Shown here: piece after piece, positions 17,526 to 27,307 of the stretch
Numbering within the stretch: the stretch's first letter is position 1
Layout: each line of letters opens with the position of its first letter
DNA from: Pleurocapsa sp. PCC 7319
Lineage (GTDB): Bacteria; Cyanobacteriota; Cyanobacteriia; Cyanobacteriales; Xenococcaceae
DNA length: 64,000 bases
Assembly (NCBI RefSeq): GCF_000332195.1
Contig: NZ_KB235922.1
Location: 3,445,322 to 3,509,321, forward strand
Direction of reading: 5' to 3'
Program-made: the position numbers and the translations under genes
The notes under the pieces: generated by a model
Told to the model about the DNA's origin: nothing
What the model saw: only the letters and a program-made list of their open reading frames with translations
The model's database searches: none

Positions 17526-17855
17526 TTATATGACTTGTTCCAAAGAAGCGATCGGCTCAGGGATGGTATCAGAAGGTGCTTCAAATTTTCCTGATGCTAC
17601 ATACTCTAATCGTAATTTGAGCCAAGTAGATAATTGCTCATTGGTAGTGATTACTGCTGCTGCTGGTTGAGGAATTTGGGCTTTAACATTTGCCATTTCT
17701 GGAGCTTCTAAGAAAGCTGGTTGCTTAACTAACCAAAAATCAATTTCCTTATTTTGTTCCTGATAATTACGAATTCTTTCTTTAATTACCTCTTCAAAAG
17801 GTTCTTCTTCCAATAAAAACTTTTGGCTAGCAGCAACGTAATAGTAAGTAGTCAT
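17526..17855 (-). CDS. ycf54: Ycf54, subunit/assembly factor of Mg-protoporphyrin ester cyclase
   Basis: 109 aa. Family features are unmistakable: 'TYYYVAASQKFLLEEEPFEE' at the N-terminus, then 'DFWLVKQPAFLEAPE' and 'PAAAVITTN' with 'WLKLRLEYV'. Ycf54 binds the AcsF (CycI) oxidative cyclase and is needed to make the isocyclic ring of chlorophyll from Mg-protoporphyrin IX monomethyl ester. The gene is separated by about 100 bp from the FAAL gene on the same strand; no other chlorophyll gene is adjacent. Confidence 0.93.
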   Translation of the reverse strand: MTTYYYVAASQKFLLEEEPFEEVIKERIRNYQEQNKEIDFWLVKQPAFLEAPEMANVKAQIPQPAAAVITTNEQLSTWLKLRLEYVASGKFEAPSDTIPEPIASLEQVI

Positions 17856-18244
17856 GAATGGTTATGTTACCAAATACAAGTAGTCAGATAAATATTTTAA
17901 AGTAATTTGAGCAAGTTAGATTTAGAAGCGATCGCAATTTGTGATAACTCTCTTTATTTATGGTTTTGAAAAGCTAAGTCCCAACATCGCTGCCGGGACC
18001 TAACTGTTTAAACTTTCTATCATCTAATCAGGAAAAGAGTCTGAGTAAATCAAATTACAGACTTCAAATGTATTAATGTTATATGATTGCATCAATACGA
18101 TTTGCAGTGGTAAAAAACTGCAAGTGAGGCTTATTTCGATAGCGATTGCTCGTTAGACCAAGGAGCGATCGCTTTTTTTCTGTTATTATACTTGCTCCAC
18201 AAAATATATCAAAATATCAAATAGGTTTAGGTTAAATTTGGACA
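17856..18244 (+). other. Intergenic region with several hairpins; possible small RNA
   Basis: No open reading frame worth calling. It holds a 5-bp stem GTCCC/GGGAC around 17981-18002, a perfect 7-bp hairpin TTGCAGT (18102-18108) / ACTGCAA (18117-18123) and a strong terminator at 18141-18179. All precede a T-tract on the plus strand although both flanking genes are on the minus strand, so a plus-strand transcript of roughly 100-230 nt is possible. No known RNA family is recognised. Confidence 0.35.
18141..18179 (+). terminator. Rho-independent terminator (plus strand)
   Basis: Stem AGCGATTGCTC (18141-18151) pairs with GAGCGATCGCT (18163-18173) with one T-G wobble, followed by seven T. The second arm includes a HIP1 octamer. 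No annotated plus-strand gene lies upstream. Confidence 0.6.
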
Positions 18245-18739
18245 TTAAATTATCCATTTAGGGGAGAGTAGCAGAAATAAGGTACTTCTAGAGATTGGTG
18301 TACCAATACTAGGAAGCTGTAAGCCGATTATTCCCGATTTTTTGACTACTATTTGTTGTTTAACAGTTCCCCAAATTAAAGTTTCTGCCCAGTTACCTAA
18401 ATTTGGCTGATGCCCCACTAAAGCTAAAGTACCATTGGCGTTTTGAAGTTGCCATGACTGTAGCCAAGTTAACCACTGTTCAATATCGCCTTCGGGTTTT
18501 AGAGGGTCAAAGGCATCAACAGTTTTAGATAAACCTGCTTGTTGGAGAATTTCTGCAGTTTGAGATGCTCTTATCAAGGGGCTACTTAAAATCAGGTCAA
18601 ATTTTACTCCCACAGACAACAATCGCTCTGCTACCTTAGTCGTTTTTTGACGACCTTGATTAGTTAAGGGTCGCTTTTTGTCATCATGGTAATCTTCTCT
18701 GGGAGCAGCTATTCCGTGACGAACTAAATAAACTTGCAT
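18245..18739 (-). CDS. sixA: Phosphohistidine phosphatase SixA
   Basis: 164 aa histidine phosphatase (phosphoglycerate-mutase-like). The catalytic 'VRHG' is at residues 6-9 with His8; other conserved pieces are 'SSPLIRASQTAEIL' (phosphate-pocket Arg) and 'LVGHQPNLG' (second catalytic His). SixA proteins remove phosphate from histidine phosphotransfer domains or PTS-Ntr components. It lies 22 bp downstream of the DHH phosphoesterase gene on the same strand, so probably co-transcribed. Confidence 0.9.
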   Translation of the reverse strand: MQVYLVRHGIAAPREDYHDDKKRPLTNQGRQKTTKVAERLLSVGVKFDLILSSPLIRASQTAEILQQAGLSKTVDAFDPLKPEGDIEQWLTWLQSWQLQNANGTLALVGHQPNLGNWAETLIWGTVKQQIVVKKSGIIGLQLPSIGTPISRSTLFLLLSPKWII

Positions 18740-18761
18740 TTATCTCCAATCAAACAAATCA

Positions 18762-20000
18762 TTAATCAGAAGCAATAACGTTACCTTTTGGTTCAACTAA
18801 ACGCATTAACTTTTGCTTAATCTGAGTATCAAATACTTCCCACTTGAGCTTAGTGTAATCTGAATTATCATTGAAGCTTCCTAGGAAACCGAGAGGAATT
18901 TCAAATCCCCCAGCCATATAGCGACCTCCGCCAAAATATCTTCCCTGATTATCTTTACCTAAAGTTTCTTTAATAAACTCATCGGGGTCTAATGTCAGCT
19001 TAGTAGTTCTCAACGAGCCGATTACTAGTTCCTGGTCGTCATCCTCATTGTGAACGATGCCAAAAACTACTGCGGTATGAATATCTTCTTCTGTGACTAA
19101 AAAATCTGCTGCTTGGGGAATTGCATCGCGGTCATCATAAAGTAGATAACCTACTCCTGAAATCGAAAAGTTCTTTGTGATAATTCGGTTGCGCAAAGCA
19201 CGCTCTATTACGTCCATAACTCGACGCGATCGCGCTGACTGCAATATAGCATTTAGTAACTGAGAATCGTAAAAGCGACTCAAGTAAGCCGCAGCACTAA
19301 AATCTTCTTCTTTAGCTTGCATTAAGCAGTTGGTATCAGAACGGAGACCATGCATCAAAGCAGTAGCACATTTAACGTGTTCTTCATTACTGTGATCGAG
19401 CTCCAGCATTCCTGACTGAATATACTGAGTCAAAATTGTCGCAGTTGCCCTAGTTTGAGGACGAAGATCGATGAATTCAGCCTCTAAATCTTTTTGTTTG
19501 CTGTGGTGATCGATTACCACAATCAAAGGAATATTAGCTTGTTCGACAATGGGATACATTTGACTATTTGTCCCCTGACTATCAATCAAAACACAACCTT
19601 GATAAGCAGATAAATCTTGTTCGCCAATCGCACTATTTAAAACTCTTGTAGCGGGTAATCCTGTAAGTCTAACTAAAGCAATATTTTCTTGGTGAGATAA
19701 AGTTCCCCCATAAAGGATATCGCAACTGATATCGTAGTTTGCCGCAATCAATTTATAAGCCCAGGCACTGGAAAGAGCATCTGGATCCGGGAAATCCTGA
19801 ATTACGATTACTTGTCGCTCTCCATGATGTTTTTCAAGATTTTCACCCAGTTGGTGCAGAATTTTTGCCAAATTACTACTTTTCTTAGTCTCCAAATTGA
19901 GTTTAGAGCCATCAACCGCTTCCAGTGGCTTTTTGCTGGATACTTTCTTTTTATTGGCTAAACGGCTTTCTAGAGAAGTGTTAAGGTTTGAAGACGACAT
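18762..20000 (-). CDS. DHH-family phosphoesterase, NrnA-like
   Basis: 412 aa. A low-complexity basic N-terminus (1-50) precedes the DHH domain: 'IQDFPDPDALSSA' (metal-binding Asp residues), 'VLIDSQG' and the name-giving 'DHHSK' around residue 165. A DHHA1 domain follows, with the glycine-rich 'GRYFGGGRYMAGG' near the C-terminus. NrnA-type enzymes degrade nano-RNA and dephosphorylate pAp; cyanobacterial relatives with this layout are annotated this way, but pAp versus c-di-AMP or RNA activity cannot be decided from sequence. Confidence 0.85.
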   Translation of the reverse strand: MSSSNLNTSLESRLANKKKVSSKKPLEAVDGSKLNLETKKSSNLAKILHQLGENLEKHHGERQVIVIQDFPDPDALSSAWAYKLIAANYDISCDILYGGTLSHQENIALVRLTGLPATRVLNSAIGEQDLSAYQGCVLIDSQGTNSQMYPIVEQANIPLIVVIDHHSKQKDLEAEFIDLRPQTRATATILTQYIQSGMLELDHSNEEHVKCATALMHGLRSDTNCLMQAKEEDFSAAAYLSRFYDSQLLNAILQSARSRRVMDVIERALRNRIITKNFSISGVGYLLYDDRDAIPQAADFLVTEEDIHTAVVFGIVHNEDDDQELVIGSLRTTKLTLDPDEFIKETLGKDNQGRYFGGGRYMAGGFEIPLGFLGSFNDNSDYTKLKWEVFDTQIKQKLMRLVEPKGNVIASD

Positions 20001-20122
20001 ATTAATTTTAATGGTAATTGAACAATTACCGAGTAATAGAGTAAGTATATGATTTAAATATTTATTTATCTAGAGCTACGAGTTTATCATTAACTGCAAA
20101 AATGTATATCTTCATTAAATAA

Positions 20123-20620
20123 TTAAATTCCAATAACATACTTTTTCCACTCTTGATTAGAGTTTCCTTGTGTATATTTTACTAACTCAAAATGAAGACT
20201 ACTATAGGGACGACGAGGCTTGGTCAATAGCATCATTTCTGCTTCTTTAGGAGTTCTATTCCCTTTTTTGACATTACATCTAACACAGGCAGCCACAAGG
20301 TTCTCCCAAGTATCTCCACCACCACGGGATCTTGGTATAACATGATCGATGGTTAGCTGATCTCCCTTGGCTTGACAATACTGACAGTTATGACTATCCC
20401 TTTCTAAAACATTGCGGCGAGTTAAGGGGATTTCTTTGTAAGGTACACGGACATAGTAACGTAAGCGAATTACCGTTGGTAGGGGGAAATCGGCATAGAT
20501 CACTTTACCCCTATGTTCAAGTTGCTCCGCTTTACCCTTTAAAAGTAATACCACTGCTCGACGCCAACTGGTAATATTCAAGGGTTCATAGGAAGCATTT
20601 AATACCAAAACCTTACCCAT
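20123..20620 (-). CDS. HNH endonuclease family protein
   Basis: 165 aa. The zinc-binding HNH core is complete: 'NCQYCQAKGDQLTIDHVIPR' with the first CxxC and the catalytic DH, then 'SRGGGDTWENLVAACVRCN' with Asn and the second CxxC. The N-terminus ('GKVLVLNASYEPLNITSWRR') is the conserved leader of the small stand-alone HNH proteins present in most cyanobacteria. No restriction-modification or phage genes are near. Cellular role unknown. Confidence 0.88.
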   Translation of the reverse strand: MGKVLVLNASYEPLNITSWRRAVVLLLKGKAEQLEHRGKVIYADFPLPTVIRLRYYVRVPYKEIPLTRRNVLERDSHNCQYCQAKGDQLTIDHVIPRSRGGGDTWENLVAACVRCNVKKGNRTPKEAEMMLLTKPRRPYSSLHFELVKYTQGNSNQEWKKYVIGI

Positions 20621-20884
20621 AATATAAAGTCTATATTATTTATTTATATTATTTATCAGAGATGGTAACACAGGCGAACTAATTACTGTAGTTCGGTAAT
20701 TATAACTTAAGGGTTTATGGCTGCAAGAATACTTTTTTGCTAAGGCAGAAGTAGGTGTTAGTATTCGTAACTTTTATCTAGCCAATATCAAACTATAAAT
20801 TTTTACACTAACTTGACCTTATCTATTTCTCGTCTAATATTTGTGAATAATACCAACAACGTTAAAAGTAAGACTTAACTTTAT

Positions 20885-22075
20885 ATGGGTGGCTGGCAGC
20901 AAAAAATCAAAACTCATTCGTCCCCCAAACAAAATAATTATCTATCTCTGTTGGCAAATCGCCAGCGGGCCTGGGTAGAAATAGATTTAAAGGCTTTAGC
21001 TCATAATGTGCGAGCTTTGAAAAGCTTTCTGGGACATCAAACTAAGCTGATGGCAGTAGTTAAAGCCGATGCTTACGGTCACGGTGCAATTACGATCGCC
21101 CAGACTGCCGTCGCCAATGGTGCTGATTGTTTGGCGATCGCTACTTTGGCAGAGGGTGTAGAATTACGCCAAGCAGGAATTACTGAACCAATATTGATTT
21201 TGGGGGCGATCAATTCACCTGAGGACATTAAGGAGATCGCTGCTTGGCAATTAGAACCTACTATCTGCAATCAGGAACAAGCATTAGTTTTTGAGTCAAC
21301 CATGGCGAGAGTGGGGAATTCCTTACCTGTACATCTCAAGTTAGATACAGGAATGTCCCGTTTAGGTACAAATTGGCAAGAAGCCGTTTCTTTTGTCCAG
21401 CTTGTACAAAAATTGCCTCATCTAAAGATAGCCAGTATCTATTCCCATTTTTCTACGGCTGATGAGAGCGATCGCACTACCATGAATCTGCAGCACCGAC
21501 GTTTTCGTGATGCTATTGACCAATTGAAACAGGCGGGTTTTGTTCCGCCTCTATTACATTTAGCTAATTCTGCTGCTGCCCTAAGTGATCGCACTTGCCA
21601 TTATGATTTGGTGAGGATTGGACTAGCTCTTTATGGTCTGTATCCGGCACCTCATCTTCATCAGGTAATCGACCTGCAACCAGTATTACGAGTCAAAGCC
21701 AAAATCACTCAAGTCAAAACTATTCCCGCAGGAGAGGGCGTTAGTTATGGTCGTAAATTTATCACAGCCAAAGACACCAAAGTAGCTGTTGTTGGTATTG
21801 GCTATGCCGATGGTATTCCTCGCAACTTATCCAATCGTCTCCAGGCCATTGTATCTGGGCAATTAGTTTCTCAAATAGGCTCTATTACTATGGATCAGCT
21901 AATGCTTAATGTAGATTGTATTCCCCATATACAACCAGGAGAAGTAGTTACTTTAATTGGTCAACACTATGGTCTCCAGATTACTGCTGATGATTGGGCA
22001 AATATACTCGATACTATTTCCTGGGAAATTCTTTGTGGTTTTAAACATCGATTACCGAGGATAAATGTTAACTAG
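20885..22075 (+). CDS. alr: Alanine racemase
   Basis: 396 aa, PLP-dependent fold type III. It converts L- to D-alanine for peptidoglycan. The PLP lysine lies in 'AVVKADAYGHGA' (Lys60); the catalytic tyrosine is in 'GEGVSYGRKF'. The C-terminal beta domain has 'GSITMDQLMLNVD'. The first ~25 residues are an extra polar leader compared with the usual start at 'RAWVEIDLKAL', so the true start could be later. Divergent from the HNH gene across a 264-bp spacer. Confidence 0.95.
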   Translation: MGGWQQKIKTHSSPKQNNYLSLLANRQRAWVEIDLKALAHNVRALKSFLGHQTKLMAVVKADAYGHGAITIAQTAVANGADCLAIATLAEGVELRQAGITEPILILGAINSPEDIKEIAAWQLEPTICNQEQALVFESTMARVGNSLPVHLKLDTGMSRLGTNWQEAVSFVQLVQKLPHLKIASIYSHFSTADESDRTTMNLQHRRFRDAIDQLKQAGFVPPLLHLANSAAALSDRTCHYDLVRIGLALYGLYPAPHLHQVIDLQPVLRVKAKITQVKTIPAGEGVSYGRKFITAKDTKVAVVGIGYADGIPRNLSNRLQAIVSGQLVSQIGSITMDQLMLNVDCIPHIQPGEVVTLIGQHYGLQITADDWANILDTISWEILCGFKHRLPRINVN

Positions 22076-22082
22076 ATGAGGA

Positions 22083-24284
22083 TTAATCGATCAGTAGGGC
22101 AGCAGATTGATGATCCATTGGTTTCGAGAACAGATATCCTTGACCTAATTTACAGTTAAAAGTTTGTAAAACCCTGAACTGTTTTAAGTTTTCCACTCCT
22201 TCGGCGATGACATCTATTTTCAATATTCTCGCCAGGGTAATGATTGTCTTGACGATCTCAAAATTTTCCTTTTCATCTAACATCCCCTGTATAAATGAGC
22301 GATCAATTTTAAGAATACTAATTGGGAAGCGATTTAAATATTGTAAAGATGAATAACCAGTGCCAAAATCATCGATATTAAACTTGATTCCTCGGTCTCG
22401 AATTTGATTAAATAGGCTAATTGTCTCGGGATTATAGTCCATCAGAGTACTTTCGGTAATCTCTATATGTAGCGCATTTGCCGATAGTCCAGTATTAGTT
22501 AAGATTCTATCTAGAGTGGCTAAAAAATTACGGTCTTTAATTTGTTGACTGGCGATATTAACACTGATTTTTAACTCAACTGCACCTGAATATTGACTTT
22601 GCCAAGCAGATAATTGATGACAAGCCTCCTTTAAAACCCATTCTCCAATCGCTATAATTAATCCTGTTTCTTCAGCAACATGAATAAATTTGTCAGGATA
22701 TATCAAACCCTTAGTGGGGTGATTCCAGCGCAATAATGCCTCAAAACCATATAAAGTATTGGTTTCCAAAGAAACTATGGGCTGATAATGCAGAACAAAT
22801 TCATTTTGTAAAACTGCTTTTCGGAGATCGTTTTCAATTTCCAGTAGCTCTCTAGTCTCATCGTACATCTCTTGGTCAAAGACTTCATGGCGGGCTTTTC
22901 CATGGGATTTGGCATTATACATGGCAATATCGGCATCACGCAAAATTGCGGAACTGTCTTGATATTGATGATTACCGATTACAATCCCAATACTGGCACT
23001 GGTAAAAACAGTATGACCCTCTAAATAAAATGGCGACTCTAGTTGTTTTTGAATTCTGTCAGCTATTTGGATACCGTCTTCAACAGTCTGAATTTCATTT
23101 AAGAGGATCGTAAATTCGTCGCCCCCTAAGCGAGCCACAAAATCGTTGTTGCGGCAACAACTAGTAAGAATTTGAGCGACTTTAATTAACAATTTGTCTC
23201 CAACTAGATGACCTAAACTATCATTAACAATTTTAAAACGGTCTAAATCGATAAATAAGACAGCAAATAAATAATGTTGGTCTTTAAAACTTCTGGTTAA
23301 TGCTTGCTCAATTCGCTCTAAAAATTTAGCTCGATTAGGTAAATTAGTCAGAGAATCGTGTTTAGCTTCGTAGCTTAATTCTTCCTCGATTTGTTTACGT
23401 TCTGTGATATCACAGATGATACCGTCTCTGCGTTTAACTATTCCCTGCTCATCATAAATTAAGCGACTACGCTCCCATACCCAGCGAATTTCGCCACTAG
23501 GCTGAACAATTCGATATTCGAGATCATTGCTGTGGTTTAAAGAACTAGCTAACGACAGTTCTACGCGATCGCGATCTTCAGGATGAATCGACTCTAAGCG
23601 TAGGTCAGGATTATTTAATAACTCGGCAACTGAACGACCATAAACTTTTTGGGCTGCTGGATTGAGAAACAGTAAATTACTCGTGGCAACATCAGCTGAC
23701 CAAACTACTTCTTCCAAAGAGTTGAGAATACTCTCTAATTTTTCTTCGCTTTCTTGCAGCAGTCTGGTGACTTGTCTGCGTTCGATAATTTCTCGTTGTA
23801 GTTCTTGATTCGCTGATTCTAACTGAGCCGTCCGTTCTTGGATCCGCCGTTCTAGTTCATGATTAAATTGCAGAATTTCTCTTTGGGCTGCTTGCAGTTT
23901 GAGTTGATTTTTGATCCGCAATAAGACTTCATCAATTTGAAAAGGTTTATCGATATAGTCTGCTCCACCAGCATTTAAAGCTTTAATGCGATTAACTGCA
24001 TCATTATTAGCACTTAAGAAAATAATCGGAATATTTTGGGTGATGGCGTTAGCCCGTAACCGCGCACAAACTTCATAACCATTTAATCCCGGCATCACTA
24101 TATCCAGCAAGATCAGATCCGGTATTGCTGAAGTAGCTACCACTAATGCCATTTCCCCCGAAACCACCCCCTTGACATCATATCCTTCAGAATTCAAGGC
24201 ATCAGAGAGCAGATGTAGATTTTCTGGCTGATCGTCTACAACTAAAATTTTGGCTTTAGTTTGCTCTAAAGAGGGTAAGCTCAT
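22083..24284 (-). CDS. Response regulator with REC-PAS-GGDEF-EAL
   Basis: 733 aa. REC (about 10-125, 'DLILLDIVMPG' with the phosphoacceptor Asp), a coiled coil (about 130-175), PAS/PAC (about 180-300), GGDEF with intact 'RLGGDEF' (about 310-470) and EAL with 'EALLRWNHP', 'DDFGTGYSSL' and 'IAEGVEN' (about 490-725). All active-site motifs look complete, so both diguanylate cyclase and c-di-GMP phosphodiesterase activity are possible. The start overlaps the kinase stop by one base (TAATG), so it is probably the output protein of the upstream hybrid kinase. Confidence 0.92.
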   Translation of the reverse strand: MSLPSLEQTKAKILVVDDQPENLHLLSDALNSEGYDVKGVVSGEMALVVATSAIPDLILLDIVMPGLNGYEVCARLRANAITQNIPIIFLSANNDAVNRIKALNAGGADYIDKPFQIDEVLLRIKNQLKLQAAQREILQFNHELERRIQERTAQLESANQELQREIIERRQVTRLLQESEEKLESILNSLEEVVWSADVATSNLLFLNPAAQKVYGRSVAELLNNPDLRLESIHPEDRDRVELSLASSLNHSNDLEYRIVQPSGEIRWVWERSRLIYDEQGIVKRRDGIICDITERKQIEEELSYEAKHDSLTNLPNRAKFLERIEQALTRSFKDQHYLFAVLFIDLDRFKIVNDSLGHLVGDKLLIKVAQILTSCCRNNDFVARLGGDEFTILLNEIQTVEDGIQIADRIQKQLESPFYLEGHTVFTSASIGIVIGNHQYQDSSAILRDADIAMYNAKSHGKARHEVFDQEMYDETRELLEIENDLRKAVLQNEFVLHYQPIVSLETNTLYGFEALLRWNHPTKGLIYPDKFIHVAEETGLIIAIGEWVLKEACHQLSAWQSQYSGAVELKISVNIASQQIKDRNFLATLDRILTNTGLSANALHIEITESTLMDYNPETISLFNQIRDRGIKFNIDDFGTGYSSLQYLNRFPISILKIDRSFIQGMLDEKENFEIVKTIITLARILKIDVIAEGVENLKQFRVLQTFNCKLGQGYLFSKPMDHQSAALLID

Positions 24285-26740
24285 TAGTTAACTGATTCTG
24301 TCAGGTCAATAATTTTGTCACAACGAAAATGCTCGACTAAATCTTCAATTCCTTTGGCAAGAGATTCATATTCCTCAGGAATATCTGATAATAGTTGCAA
24401 TATTTCTTGGTTATCTACTTTGGCCGCAGCTTGATGTAGTTGCGATCGCCATTGGGGAGACATGACGGCTAAGCTTTCTCTGGTTAATTCTGGGGGTGGT
24501 GATTGCCGATTTTGGGCAAAATCAACTAATTCTTCATAAAGATAATCTATGTCTAAATACTGACCGATCTTATGTAATAGTTCCATTTCATAAAATGGCT
24601 TCCGCATAAAGTCATCGCAACCAGCCGATAAAATTACTACTTTCTCTTCTTCAAAAGCACTTGCTGTAAGAGCGATAATTATCGTTTTTTTACCTTGAGG
24701 ATGAGATTTGATCTGCTTGGTGGCCTCATAGCCATCCATAATTGGCATTCTCATATCCATCAAAATTAAATCAGGATGCCAGCTAGACCATAGATCGACA
24801 GCTTCTTGACCATTTCCTGCCTCTTGAACCAAAAAACCAATTCCCGATAACAATTTTCTCAATAGCAAACGACTAGCCGGTACATCATCTACAGCGAGTA
24901 TGCGATATTCGGGCTGACCAGGTGCTAAACCCATAATTCTTTGATTGGCAAATTCAGTTTTACTACTTACCTCGGTTATTTCAGTCTCTTGCGACCTAAC
25001 TAAAATATTAAAAGAGAAAATACTTCCTTGACCTACTGTACTTTGTACCTTGAGTTCACCTCCCATGAGATCGACAAATTTGTGACAGATAGATAAACCC
25101 AAACCTGTACCTTCATTAGAAATACGACCTATTTTGGTTTGCTCAAAAGGTGAAAATAGCCGTTCTAGATCTTCTGGTTCGATACCAGGACCAGTATCCG
25201 CGATCGTAAAATGTAGAGAATAAGTATCAGAAAAAAGAAAATCAATTTTATCTTCGACCAACTTAGCATTTTCTTCTAGTACTACTGTCAGAGTTATAGA
25301 ACCTTTTTCTGTAAATTTGAGTGCATTACCGAGCAAATTAATGATAATTTGGCGTAATTTTCCTTCATCCGTATGAATAGATTGGGGAACATTATTAGCT
25401 ATATTGAAAATCAAATCTAAATTCTTAGCTTTAGCTTTTAACCTCAACATCTCTTCTAAGCTGTTAAGCATTGTATGTAGGTTAAATTTGCTTTCATTGA
25501 GATTGATTTGACCCACTTCTATTTTCGACATTTCGAGAATGTCGTTAATCAGCTTTAATAGATGCTCGCCGCTACGATTAATAATCTTGAGATTTTCCTG
25601 ATGTTCCTCTCCTATAGAAGAATCACGACACATTAGCTGAGTAAATCCCAAAATAGCATTCAGAGGTGTACGTAGTTCATGACTCATATTAGCCAAAAAT
25701 GTACTTTTGGCTTGGTTGGCATTTTGAGCTTGTGCTAAGGCTATTTCAGTATTTTGGATACTTTCTTCTAATTGTGCAGTTCGCTGCTCTACTTTTGTCT
25801 CTAGTTCTTGAGTAAAACCTTCTAAAATTTTGACTATATTGTGATTTGTACGCCTTAAATTATTTATAATTTTATAAGCAATAAAGATTATGATAACTAA
25901 AATAAACAAGAAACTTAATAGCTGATAAAGAGTATTTTTCTCTTGAGTATTTTGATATTGGTTTAGAAAAAATTGCTCTAACTCCTGCACTTGATTATTG
26001 AGATCAATTGATTCTGATTCTAGCTGCTTTATATTATGATCAATATCTTTTTTTTGGCGAATAATAATATTAGTATGATTAATGAATTCTTCAACAATTA
26101 GCTTATATTGTTTGAACTTTTCTTGTTTGAGTAACAGATTTATATTTTGAATTTTGCTTTCTAGAGTAAATTTCAAGTCTTCATCAATACTATGACAGTA
26201 TAATATAGTGTTACTCATTAAATCATTAATCATAGAAATCAATTGGCTATTTGATGATAGATCATTACCAAGTATTTCTGGATTAATTGTTAGTTCGTTT
26301 TGTAATCGAGTAATATGTAAACAAGACTCTCTTAAAATTGGTTTGGTATTGAGAAGCTGCTCAATTGTTTTTACTTGGGAAGCAAGCAATATCTCTTGAG
26401 TTTCTAACTTGCTACTAAATACATTTTGTTCCCTGAGAGCCAAAAACTTAGGTATTTCCTGGAGTCGCTCACTAGCTTTCTTAATAACCTTTGTTTGCAA
26501 GAGAAGATTATCAGACGATTCAGAATAAGTGTAGTTTGATTTTGATAAGATTTTCTCTAATTCTAATATTTCTTGTCTTGTTAATTGAATAGCTTGTTGA
26601 TATTCTCTAGCTTTCTCTTTGTTTAAAGGTAAACTATTCTGAATTAAAAAAAACATTAGCAGACTACTTAATCCACCAATGATAATATACGCATAGATTG
26701 CCAGTGAACTTTGCGTTTTTCCTTGAGAGAATAAACTCAA
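24284..26740 (-). CDS. Membrane hybrid sensor histidine kinase
   Basis: 818 aa from TTG 26740, chosen because GAGGAAGG lies four bases upstream. Two membrane segments (about 13-33 and 270-292) bracket a ~235-residue extracytoplasmic, helical Gln/Glu/Lys-rich sensor region of no recognised family. A coiled coil follows, then HisKA with 'FLANMSHELRTPLNAILG', HATPase ('LLGNALKFT', 'DTGPGI', 'GTGLGLS'), and a receiver domain with 'DLILMDMRMPIMDG'. A ~95-residue C-terminal tail could be a degenerate Hpt, but no phosphoacceptor His is obvious. Forms a two-gene operon with the REC-PAS-GGDEF-EAL gene. Confidence 0.92.
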   Translation of the reverse strand: MSLFSQGKTQSSLAIYAYIIIGGLSSLLMFFLIQNSLPLNKEKAREYQQAIQLTRQEILELEKILSKSNYTYSESSDNLLLQTKVIKKASERLQEIPKFLALREQNVFSSKLETQEILLASQVKTIEQLLNTKPILRESCLHITRLQNELTINPEILGNDLSSNSQLISMINDLMSNTILYCHSIDEDLKFTLESKIQNINLLLKQEKFKQYKLIVEEFINHTNIIIRQKKDIDHNIKQLESESIDLNNQVQELEQFFLNQYQNTQEKNTLYQLLSFLFILVIIIFIAYKIINNLRRTNHNIVKILEGFTQELETKVEQRTAQLEESIQNTEIALAQAQNANQAKSTFLANMSHELRTPLNAILGFTQLMCRDSSIGEEHQENLKIINRSGEHLLKLINDILEMSKIEVGQINLNESKFNLHTMLNSLEEMLRLKAKAKNLDLIFNIANNVPQSIHTDEGKLRQIIINLLGNALKFTEKGSITLTVVLEENAKLVEDKIDFLFSDTYSLHFTIADTGPGIEPEDLERLFSPFEQTKIGRISNEGTGLGLSICHKFVDLMGGELKVQSTVGQGSIFSFNILVRSQETEITEVSSKTEFANQRIMGLAPGQPEYRILAVDDVPASRLLLRKLLSGIGFLVQEAGNGQEAVDLWSSWHPDLILMDMRMPIMDGYEATKQIKSHPQGKKTIIIALTASAFEEEKVVILSAGCDDFMRKPFYEMELLHKIGQYLDIDYLYEELVDFAQNRQSPPPELTRESLAVMSPQWRSQLHQAAAKVDNQEILQLLSDIPEEYESLAKGIEDLVEHFRCDKIIDLTESVN

Positions 26741-27077
26741 AATGCCTTCCTCAGCTTTTGGCTCTAAGATAATACTTAGATTGTTTTAGTTTTCGATTAC
26801 CATTCAAACCAAATATCCCTAACATTATCAATTTAATGTTTGAATAAAATAGTTAGAATGCTTTATATCTTTTCTTGAAGCTACAATATGAAGCTCAAAA
26901 AATATTGAAATACTGTATAATACAAAAAGCAAGGATTAAATATATCGAATTAAGTAGATATGAAATAAAAACTATAAATTGAGTACTAAATATCCTTTAA
27001 AATAACTCTAGCTATTAAAAATTGTAAATACGAGAAATCCCTGAAAGCGCGAGCTACTAGCTATTATCCTCATAAAT

Positions 27078-27277
27078 GGGCTTCGCCCCAGCTATAAGCC
27101 ATAAGCTTTAAGCTCTAAGCTCAATCAAATGGGGTTTTAGACCCCAACTGATTGAAAACAACGTGTAGCGGTGTATCGCGGTCTTGTTGGTTCCCAACAA
27201 AGAGCGAATGAACCAAGAAGACGATAGGGTATTAAACCCTTGAGCTTATAGCCTACAGCCTAAAGCTTAAAGCTTTT
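27078..27277. repeat. Nested inverted-repeat element with heptamer-array arms
   Basis: Left arm: GGGCTTCGCCCC hairpin then four heptamers NTAAGCY (27094-27121). Right arm: five heptamers AGCYTAN (27243-27277), the reverse complement type, including AAGCTCAA (27117-27124) / TTGAGCTT (27240-27247). Inside lie three perfect hairpins: CAATCA..TGGGGT / ACCCCA..TGATTG (27122-27154), TTGTTGG/CCAACAA (27184-27200) and AGGGT/ACCCT (27226-27240). The left module GGGCTTCGCCCCAGCTAT recurs at 56347-56364. It may be a MITE-like repeat or a structured RNA. Confidence 0.6.
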
Positions 27278-27307
27278 TGATAAAATTGAAAGCCATGCAC
27301 AGCAAAA

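Noticed and set aside
18102-18179. Two hairpins before ycf54, considered as Yfr1 or another named cyanobacterial small RNA
   Set aside because: The invariant single-stranded Yfr1 motif (ACUCCUCACAC) is not present on either strand, so no known family can be assigned.
20123-20620. HNH gene as part of a restriction or defence system
   Set aside because: It is the small conserved cyanobacterial type, with no methyltransferase, helicase or other defence gene next to it.
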